A DNA stretch of 45,804 nucleotides from the NCBI GenBank assembly GCA_003164495.1, contig PLTN01000167.1, forward strand, positions 1 to 45,804. Direction: 5' to 3'. This document shows, piece after piece, positions 40,109 through 45,804 of this stretch. A program made the position numbers and the translations under genes. How positions within the stretch are numbered: the stretch's first letter is position 1; each line of letters starts with the position of its first letter. The DNA comes from Vulcanimicrobiota bacterium (GTDB taxonomy: Bacteria; Vulcanimicrobiota; Vulcanimicrobiia; Vulcanimicrobiales; Vulcanimicrobiaceae). The notes beneath the pieces were generated by a model. The model was not told the DNA's origin. It did no database searches and saw only the letters and a program-made list of their open reading frames with translations.

Positions 40109-42244
40109 ATGATCCGAAAGCTAACGAAAGCGGTCGGAGTCTTGCTGATGCTCGGGTTTATTACTCCGAGCTTAGCGATGGCCGATCCGACAACTGTCGC
40201 GGTAGCTCCGGCGGATACCACCGCTGTGAGTTCTACTGCTACGGCTGGTGCGACTGATGTCGCCCAAGCCGGCCCCCTCTCCGACGTCCCGCTGAACAGC
40301 TGGGCGTACGATGCCGTCGATCAACTCGCAAAAGACGGCATCATCAAAGGCTACCCGGACGGCACGTTCAAGGGCAACCGCCCGATGACGCGCTATGAAG
40401 CCGCGGTGCTGGCGTATCGCGCGGTCGACATGATCGAAGCGCAGATCACCGCCGGTAAAGCCGTCGAAAAAACCGACATCGATGCCGCGAACAAGCTCAT
40501 CGCCGCCTACGGCGCGGAGCTCAAAGCGGTGGAACGCCACGTCGATGCGCTGCAACAAGAAGCAGACTCGACGAAGAGCGAAGCCGATTCAACCGCGAAG
40601 ACCGTGTCCGGACACACCGGTCAGATCCAAGCGCTGAGCGACTTCGACAAGAAGGCGTACATCAAGTTCACCAGCATCGACACCGGGTTCGTCTACAGCG
40701 GCAGCGTCCAAGGTAACTGCGGTAACGCAGGCATCTACGGCCCGACTTCCGGAAACGCGTACTGCGCCGCCAATGGCGCCGGTGCCGCCCTTGCGCAAGG
40801 CCAGAGAACGAACGGCTACAACCCGGCCTTGGGTACCGCCCCGGGCGGCGCCTCCTCGAACATCCCCATCGGTCAGTTCAACCACGGCGTAAGCTTCATG
40901 TACCAGAAGATCTCGTTGACTGGTACGCCTAGCGCCAACACCGCGTTCCTCGTCGAATTCGGGGACTCGGTCCGTCCGGTTCAGGCGTCCGGAACGTCGA
41001 ACAGCGCCAGCTCGAATGCCTACTGCACGCCGTCGTCGGGACAGAACTTCCTCAACGGCAACCTCGCGGAGCCGACGACGCTGTCGAACTGCTCCTCGAC
41101 CAACGCGAGTGGAGCTGAATTCAACAACGGTGAACCCGGTGGTGCGTTCGGCTACAACAACATCTGGATCCAAACGTCGATCCCGAACTCGGGAATCTAC
41201 CTCCGCGCCGGCCACGTTCAAAACAACGAAGGCCCGACCGGCGGTTCCTGGCTCGGTGGCGACTACTTCTGGGGTGCCATGCTGGGCATGACCAAGGGTA
41301 ACTTCAATGGTTACATTGGTGCCGGTACCGGCAACAGCGCCGCCACGAACACCTCCTTGGACAACTCCCCCTACACCGCGCAAACCTTCGTCGCCGAAGC
41401 GGACTACACGGTCCCGATCACGAGCAAGTTTGCCGTCAACGTTGGTGCCATGTACACCAACCTCACCGGCTACAGCTCGCTCGAGTGGGATCCGTCGGCC
41501 GTCATCTGCACGGGCGCGACCGGCGCCACGCGCTACTTCGCGAATACCGCGGCCGTGCCGTTCACGACGTGCGGAACCGCGACGAGCGGCGGCGTAACCC
41601 AGACCCTCAACCCGCTGACGTACGCCAATGGCGCGCCGATCACGGGTGCGTATCTGAGCGCAGCTAACAACAACAACACGATCTCGGGAACGGGTTGTAC
41701 CTGCATCCCGGCGTCGGCGACGAACCAGACCTATAGCCTCAGCACCCCGGGTCTCGCTCTGACCCAGCCGATCTCGCAGATCGGTGCGCATCTCATCTTC
41801 ACGTATGGGAACGCACGTCTCTACCTCGCCGGTACCTACCGGTTTGGTAACGATCCGTACACGGGCACGACGTTTGTCGGTAATACGACGGGCGACTTCG
41901 TGTTCGACCTCGGTCCGTTCCGTGCGGGTCCGGGCAACCATGGCAAGATGACCTATGAAGCGCAAGGCTTTGCCGCCGGCTTCAACGCCATGACCCAAAA
42001 CAACAACTACTTCGGTGGTCCGATCCTCGACAACAGCTGGCAAACCGCCTTTGGCGGCGAGTACTGGCTCGAAACGGCCGTGAAGTACTGGGTCAGCGAC
42101 AACGTCAACCTAGCGGTTGGTATCGGGCGTTCCGGCTTGCTGCCGAACGTGCTGCTGCCCGCCAGCGGTACGACCTGCCCTGGCTGCGTCGTTACTGGCT
42201 TCGGCCAGAACATGGCGTTCGCCCAGATGAACCTCAACTTCTAG
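40109..42244 (+). CDS. SLH-domain outer-membrane porin
   Basis: A 711-aa outer-membrane protein. The signal peptide MIRKLTKAVGVLLMLGF is cut near AMA (about 25). An SLH domain follows (residues 57-110: WAYDAVDQLAKDGIIKGYPD, then RYEAAVLAYRAVDM), then a coiled coil (about 115-165), then a long beta-rich region of alternating aromatic and polar strands with many Asn, Ser and Thr that ends in AQMNLNF. A terminal Phe is the BAM signal of diderm porins. This layout matches cyanobacterial SomA-type and Deinococcus SlpA-like proteins, where the SLH binds the cell wall. Codon use is visibly less GC-rich than the neighbours, with several Asn-rich runs, as in highly expressed surface proteins. It is a single gene with a strong terminator. 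Confidence 0.9.
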   Translation: MIRKLTKAVGVLLMLGFITPSLAMADPTTVAVAPADTTAVSSTATAGATDVAQAGPLSDVPLNSWAYDAVDQLAKDGIIKGYPDGTFKGNRPMTRYEAAVLAYRAVDMIEAQITAGKAVEKTDIDAANKLIAAYGAELKAVERHVDALQQEADSTKSEADSTAKTVSGHTGQIQALSDFDKKAYIKFTSIDTGFVYSGSVQGNCGNAGIYGPTSGNAYCAANGAGAALAQGQRTNGYNPALGTAPGGASSNIPIGQFNHGVSFMYQKISLTGTPSANTAFLVEFGDSVRPVQASGTSNSASSNAYCTPSSGQNFLNGNLAEPTTLSNCSSTNASGAEFNNGEPGGAFGYNNIWIQTSIPNSGIYLRAGHVQNNEGPTGGSWLGGDYFWGAMLGMTKGNFNGYIGAGTGNSAATNTSLDNSPYTAQTFVAEADYTVPITSKFAVNVGAMYTNLTGYSSLEWDPSAVICTGATGATRYFANTAAVPFTTCGTATSGGVTQTLNPLTYANGAPITGAYLSAANNNNTISGTGCTCIPASATNQTYSLSTPGLALTQPISQIGAHLIFTYGNARLYLAGTYRFGNDPYTGTTFVGNTTGDFVFDLGPFRAGPGNHGKMTYEAQGFAAGFNAMTQNNNYFGGPILDNSWQTAFGGEYWLETAVKYWVSDNVNLAVGIGRSGLLPNVLLPASGTTCPGCVVTGFGQNMAFAQMNLNF

Positions 42245-42264
42245 TCTTCCGACCAGAGTTGGAA

Positions 42265-42295
42265 AAGGGCTCCGCTTCGGCGGGGCCCTTTTTTC
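42265..42295 (+). terminator. Rho-independent terminator after the porin gene
   Basis: GGGCTCCGC (42268-42276) pairs with GCGGGGCCC (42280-42288) around a TTCG-containing loop, followed by a run of T (TTTTTTC, 42289-42295). The reverse strand carries AAAAGGG on the other side, so it can also stop the convergent binding-protein transcript. Confidence 0.9.
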
Positions 42296-42306
42296 TTTGT
42301 TCGTGC

Positions 42307-43254
42307 TTAGGACGCGGGGAATGCGCTGTATTCGTCGAGCGAAACAGGGCGCTGCAGAGCGCCATACTTGGCGGCGACGGTGAGGATCGGCTCGACGTAG
42401 CGGCGCTCGTTGGAGGTCGCGAAATACAGGCGCTTCATCTGCGCGACGGCGGCGGGATCGATCTTCGATGCTTTGGCGAGCATCGGTGCCGAGTCGGCGG
42501 TGTGCGTGTTGGCCCATTTCGCCGTGGCATAGATGCCGGCGAGCAGCTTTTTCGCGGTGTCGGGGTTTTTCTGCAGCCACGCTTTCGTCGCGAACCACAC
42601 GACGACGGCGATCTCGGATGCGACCGCGAGATAGGTGTCGCCGAAATCGCGGATCTGCCCGGCCCGTACGGCGTCTGACTTGAACGGTTCGGTGATAAAG
42701 CTTGCCTGTACCAGGCCCCGTTGCAGTGCGCCGCCGACCTGCCCGAACGGAAGCTCGACGAACTTCACGCTATCGCGCGGAACGCCGTTGATCTCGAGCC
42801 ACGCCAACAGGCTTATGTGGTTGAAGTCGCCGAGCGAACCCACCCCGAACGTTGCGCCGATCAAGTCCTTGGGCGTCTTGAACGGCGAGTCTTTGGCGAC
42901 CACCAGGTTCGCGTTGGCATCGCGCTTCGAGTAGAGCACGGCGGGCGCGATCATCTGCAGCGGAATCCCGCGCGCGATCGCGGCCGCGACCGTCATCGGA
43001 TTCGCTTCGCCGACATCCAAGTCTCCGCTTAGCACCGCGTTGAGGATGGTCGCACCGTTGGAGAGCAGCGTCACCGCCGGCGTGATTCCGTTGGCCGCGA
43101 AGATGCCGGCGTCGGCGCCGTAGAACGCCTCGCCCGCGGCATCGATCGCTTGCGCGCCGATCCTCACGACCGGCGGGGGCGTTTGCGCGAGAACCGGGCG
43201 CGCGGCGGCGACGGCACCGGCGATGAGCGCGAGGGCAGCGGTACGGGTCGGCAT
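42307..43254 (-). CDS. NMT1/THI5-type substrate-binding protein (paralogue I)
   Basis: A 315-aa exported protein and close paralogue of 36685-37650: EAFYGADAGIFAANGI, GDLDVGEANPMTVAAAIARG, FKTPKDLIGATFGVGSL, DFNHISLLAWLEINGVPRDS and QMKRLYFATSNERRY all have near counterparts there. The signal peptide is MPTRTAALALIAGAVAAARP, cut after VLA. ATG 43254 is the start; the longer frame upstream runs into the divergent BNR gene. It stands alone between the porin terminator and the BNR-repeat gene. Confidence 0.9.
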   Translation of the reverse strand: MPTRTAALALIAGAVAAARPVLAQTPPPVVRIGAQAIDAAGEAFYGADAGIFAANGITPAVTLLSNGATILNAVLSGDLDVGEANPMTVAAAIARGIPLQMIAPAVLYSKRDANANLVVAKDSPFKTPKDLIGATFGVGSLGDFNHISLLAWLEINGVPRDSVKFVELPFGQVGGALQRGLVQASFITEPFKSDAVRAGQIRDFGDTYLAVASEIAVVVWFATKAWLQKNPDTAKKLLAGIYATAKWANTHTADSAPMLAKASKIDPAAVAQMKRLYFATSNERRYVEPILTVAAKYGALQRPVSLDEYSAFPAS

Positions 43255-43329
43255 CGCGATTTTTTCACCGGTAGAGACCAAACTCCGCTCGCGGCAGGGT
43301 GCGGTTGCACCGGTGCTCAAGGCCGGGAT

Positions 43330-44340
43330 ATGGCAAGCCATCCCGATATCTACATCTCGACGCAAACGGGCTTGTACCGCGGCGCCGTCAACGCGACGAT
43401 TCACGACATCGAAAGCGTCGGGCCGGCCGATCTCGGGACGGTACGCGCGCCGGTGGTCATCGACTGCAAGAATCCCGAGCGTTTGTATGCGGTCACGCGC
43501 CGCAACGGCGTGTTCCGTTCCGACGATGGCGGCAAGACGTGGCACGAGAAGAACCATGGCTTGATCTACAAAGAGACCTGGTCGATCGCGCAGCACCCGG
43601 TGACGGGCGCGGTGTTCGTCGGCACCGGACCCGCAGCGGTATTCAAGAGCACGGATTTCGGGGAGAACTGGACGTTCGCGGAACAGTTGCACACGCTGCC
43701 GGAAACGATCGAGTGGACGTTTCCCAATCCGCCGCACATCGCGCACGTCAAGGGTTTCGGTCTCAGCCGTGAAGACCCGAGTGTCGTTTTCGCGGCGCTC
43801 GAAGAGGGCTGGCTGATCCGCTCCAAGGACGGCGGCGAAACGTGGATGACGCTACGCAACGGCACCGTGTACGATTCGCACACCGTCACGGTGATGCCGG
43901 ACAATCCGAACGTCGTCATTTCGGCCAGCGGCAACGGAATCGTTCGCAGCGAAGATCTGGGCGATCATTTCGTTCCGGCCATGGAAGGGCTCACGCGCGA
44001 GTACGTTGCGCAGATCGCCTTCCACGAGAGCGCTCCAAACGTGCTCTTCACCGCGGCCGCCGGTGTACCGCCGCGCGATTGGCGGCGCAAAGAGGGTGCC
44101 GACTCGAAGTTCTTCCGTAGCGACGATCAAGGCCGTTCGTGGAGAACGCTGACCGGCGGTTTGCCCGAGCACATGACGGCGGCGCCGCGCGCGACGACGA
44201 GCTTGCCGAATCAAGCCGGCTCGTTTCTCGTGGGCATGAACGACGGCACGATTTGGATGACCGCCGACTTCGGCGAGTCCTTCAAGCAAGTCGCGACCGG
44301 CTTACCGCCGATCTACGCGCTATCCGTTTCCCGGAACTAG
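43330..44340 (+). CDS. BNR/Asp-box repeat (sialidase- or Ycf48-like beta-propeller) protein
   Basis: A 336-aa beta-propeller with six Asp-box turns: SDDGGKTW, STDFGENW, SKDGGETW, SEDLGDHF, SDDQGRSW and TADFGESF, spaced by about 45-60 residues. Such proteins include sialidases, Ycf48 and Vps10-like propellers; the catalytic Arg triad and Tyr/Glu of sialidases are not evident, so a binding or assembly role is likelier. There is no signal peptide. The upstream spacer contains the palindrome GCACCGGTGC (43307-43316). The last 21 bp overlap the convergent amidohydrolase gene. Confidence 0.85.
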   Translation: MASHPDIYISTQTGLYRGAVNATIHDIESVGPADLGTVRAPVVIDCKNPERLYAVTRRNGVFRSDDGGKTWHEKNHGLIYKETWSIAQHPVTGAVFVGTGPAAVFKSTDFGENWTFAEQLHTLPETIEWTFPNPPHIAHVKGFGLSREDPSVVFAALEEGWLIRSKDGGETWMTLRNGTVYDSHTVTVMPDNPNVVISASGNGIVRSEDLGDHFVPAMEGLTREYVAQIAFHESAPNVLFTAAAGVPPRDWRRKEGADSKFFRSDDQGRSWRTLTGGLPEHMTAAPRATTSLPNQAGSFLVGMNDGTIWMTADFGESFKQVATGLPPIYALSVSRN

Positions 44341-45306
44341 CTTGAGCAGACGGTCGGCGTTGCCGTGCGCGATCTTTTCCTTGTCATCCGGACTCACGGG
44401 AAGCGTGTCGAGAAACGCTGCGGCGATCGCGTTGCTCGCGAACGGGTAGTCGACCGAGAAGAGGATGCGGTCGGCGCCGAACGTGAGCAGCGCGCCGAGA
44501 AACGGCGGCAGCGTGAACCAGCCGCTGGTCGTGATCCACACCTGATCGAGAATCGTCCGGCTGACCGATCGCGATAGGCCGGTCATCTTCTGGGGGAGCG
44601 TGTCGTCGCAGCGCGCCAGCGATGCCGGCAAGCCTTCGCCCATGTGGCCGATGATGATCTTGAGCCGCGGATGCCGATCGAACGTTCCCGCCAGAACCAT
44701 GCGCAGCACGTGAACGGCGGTTTCGGCGTGCCAACCCCAACCGGAGGTGGCGAAGAAGTTCGAAACGGGTGCGCTGAAGCCGTCGTAGTAGGCAGCGCGC
44801 ACGCTTTCGGGCGGCAGACCGGGATGGATGTAGATCGGTACGTCGAGCGTTTCGGCGCGCGAGAGAATCGGCGCGAACATCGGATCGTCGAGGAACTTGC
44901 CGTTGGTCGTACCGCTGACGAGCGCGCCGCGCAGGCCGCACTCGCGAACGGCGCGCTCGAGTTCGTCGGCCCCGGCCTCCGGTGCCGTCAGCGAAAGATG
45001 CGCGAACGACGCGTAGCGTTCGGGCCGTGCGCGCACGACCTCGGCCAGCGCATCGTTATAGCGCCGTGCGAACGACGGCGCCGCATCGGACGGCAGCAGC
45101 GCTGCGCCGAGGCCGGGAACCGACAGCACCTGGACGCTGATTCCGCTTGCTTCCATCGATGCAATCCGCATGTCGTCGACGTCTTCGAGTTCGGTCTTGA
45201 CGCGCACCGCGCCGCCGCGATGATCGCGTGCTGCAAAGGGGCTCGACGCGAGCTCCGCGGCAAACGCCGGCAGCGAAACATGTTCTTCGAGGGCAACGAC
45301 GCGCAT
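44320..45306 (-). CDS. Amidohydrolase-2 family (ACMSD-like) enzyme, paralogue of 7960-8967
   Basis: A 328-aa TIM-barrel hydrolase or decarboxylase. MRVVALEEHVSLP carries the E-x-H metal motif (E7, H9), IYIHPGLPPESV and IIIGHMGEGLPASLARCDD follow, and SVDYPFASNA ends the active site. Runs such as WGWHAETAVHVLRMVL and TFGADRI.FSVDYPFASNA are shared with the enzyme at 7960. The start ATG 45306 matches that paralogue's beginning; the open frame upstream adds 18 residues that overlap the divergent gene's promoter region. It is divergent (52 bp) from a branched-chain-type binding-protein gene, so the pair may be one functional locus. Confidence 0.92.
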   Translation of the reverse strand: MRVVALEEHVSLPAFAAELASSPFAARDHRGGAVRVKTELEDVDDMRIASMEASGISVQVLSVPGLGAALLPSDAAPSFARRYNDALAEVVRARPERYASFAHLSLTAPEAGADELERAVRECGLRGALVSGTTNGKFLDDPMFAPILSRAETLDVPIYIHPGLPPESVRAAYYDGFSAPVSNFFATSGWGWHAETAVHVLRMVLAGTFDRHPRLKIIIGHMGEGLPASLARCDDTLPQKMTGLSRSVSRTILDQVWITTSGWFTLPPFLGALLTFGADRILFSVDYPFASNAIAAAFLDTLPVSPDDKEKIAHGNADRLLKLVPGNG

Positions 45307-45358
45307 ACGTCTGCGGTTCAAGCATGGAAAGCCCAACCCTGCGCTAAAATACGCGGCC

Positions 45359-45804
45359 ATGAATCTCGTCTTTCGGATCGCGGCAACCGTTCTCAGCGCA
45401 GCCTGGATTGCATCGATCGCGCCGGCTGCAACGGCTGCTCCCGAGCCCTACGAGATCAACGCCATCCTCTCGTTGACCGGCAATTTGGCGTTCGTCGGTG
45501 CGGATCAGTTACAGGCGCTCAAGGCGCTCGAGGGGTTCGTCAACAAGAGCGGCGGTATCGACGGCCGGCCGTTGTCGTTCGCCGTCGCCGACGATCAGTC
45601 CGACGTGAAGACGTCGTTGCAACTGGCCCAAGGCCTCATTGCGAAAAACGTCCCGATCATTCTCGGCCCGTCGAGCCCGCAAGCGTGTGCCGCCATTGCG
45701 CCGCTGCTCACCCGGGGACCGGTGATGTACTGCATCGCCAACGCCGGTTATCCAACGGCTGGGGGCTATGAGTTCCTGACGCTCTTCGGATTCGACGTGC
45801 AGTT
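45359..45804 (+). CDS. Branched-chain amino acid-type substrate-binding protein, 5' part (runs off the window)
   Basis: The first 148 codons of a Peripla_BP_6 binding protein. The signal peptide (NLVFRIAATVLSAAW, cut after ATA) leads to YEINAILSLTGNLAFVGADQ, then GFVNKSGGIDGRPLSF and LGPSSPQACAAIAPLLTRGP, the typical first lobe of LivJ-like proteins. A TAAAAT (45345-45350) is close to the start but lacks a good -35. The rest of the gene is beyond the window, so permease genes could still follow it. Confidence 0.88.
   Translation, partial: MNLVFRIAATVLSAAWIASIAPAATAAPEPYEINAILSLTGNLAFVGADQLQALKALEGFVNKSGGIDGRPLSFAVADDQSDVKTSLQLAQGLIAKNVPIILGPSSPQACAAIAPLLTRGPVMYCIANAGYPTAGGYEFLTLFGFDVQ

Noticed and set aside
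40589..42043. 484-aa frame antisense to the porin
   Set aside because: Arg/Val-rich low-quality translation opposite a porin with signal peptide, SLH domain and C-terminal Phe.
1..45804. tRNA, rRNA genes, CRISPR arrays, phage or integrase genes, complete IS elements
   Set aside because: Looked for and not seen: no regularly spaced repeats, no transposase or integrase ORF, no tRNA-like cloverleaf ends that I could support.

Overview
The window is a GC-rich (by eye well above 60%), very compact bacterial chromosome segment. An outer-membrane-type porin that carries an S-layer homology domain (40109-42244, ending in Phe) points to a diderm lineage with SLH-anchored porins, such as Vulcanimicrobiota/Eremiobacterota, Cyanobacteria or Deinococcota. 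Together with the catabolic content I favour Vulcanimicrobiota (Eremiobacterota), but this is an inference and no rRNA or tRNA is present to test it. Genes overlap constantly: start/stop overlaps of the ATGA, GTGA, TTGA and even ATAG kind are the rule within operons, and convergent genes often share their stop codons.

The main theme is catabolism of aromatic or other xenobiotic-like compounds. There are three Rieske-type oxygenase systems: a split one at 17407-21003, a VanA/phthalate-like one at 27864-29129, and an alpha/beta ring-hydroxylating dioxygenase followed by an FAD monooxygenase at 30181-33794. Around them are two luciferase-like flavin oxidoreductases, a gentisate-dioxygenase-like bicupin, an orphan xanthine-dehydrogenase-type molybdenum subunit, two closely related ACMSD-type amidohydrolases, an amidase, a dihydroorotase-like amidohydrolase, four alpha/beta hydrolases or esterases, an ornithine-cyclodeaminase-like protein and a MetE-like C1/thiol transferase. 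Woven between them are ten genes for solute-binding proteins (six exported NMT1/THI5-type in three paralogous pairs, one more exported NMT1-type, one without a signal peptide, and two branched-chain type). Not one ABC permease or ATPase gene is present.

Layout: 1-250 MITE-like repeat; 250-3917 MetE-like gene diverging from a START-like protein and two tandem binding proteins; 3891-7846 binding protein plus molybdenum hydroxylase subunit; 7960-12182 amidohydrolase facing a binding protein/DUF5996/MFS operon; 12244-17222 a housekeeping-looking island (SUV3-like RNA helicase, TPR-glycosyltransferase-like protein, esterase); 17407-21003 the split Rieske operon; 20996-24626 amidase, secreted protein, esterase and an ArsR-START regulator with its own operator; 24656-24864 second MITE-like copy; 24903-26936 Fpg and a flavin oxidoreductase; 26911-33794 two back-to-back Rieske loci; 33791-39768 LLM/hydrolase, binding protein, bicupin and cyclodeaminase; 40109-45804 porin, binding proteins, BNR-repeat protein and amidohydrolase.

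The most unusual item is the operon at 17407-21003. Its oxygenase catalytic subunit keeps the mononuclear-iron motif but has lost the whole Rieske cluster-binding segment, and a small stand-alone Rieske protein is encoded at the end of the same translationally coupled operon. The second is the density of solute-binding proteins coupled to oxidoreductases with no transporter. Smaller points are two promoters that predict leaderless mRNAs, two genes with no ATG/GTG/TTG at a sensible start, and an alpha/beta hydrolase without its nucleophile.
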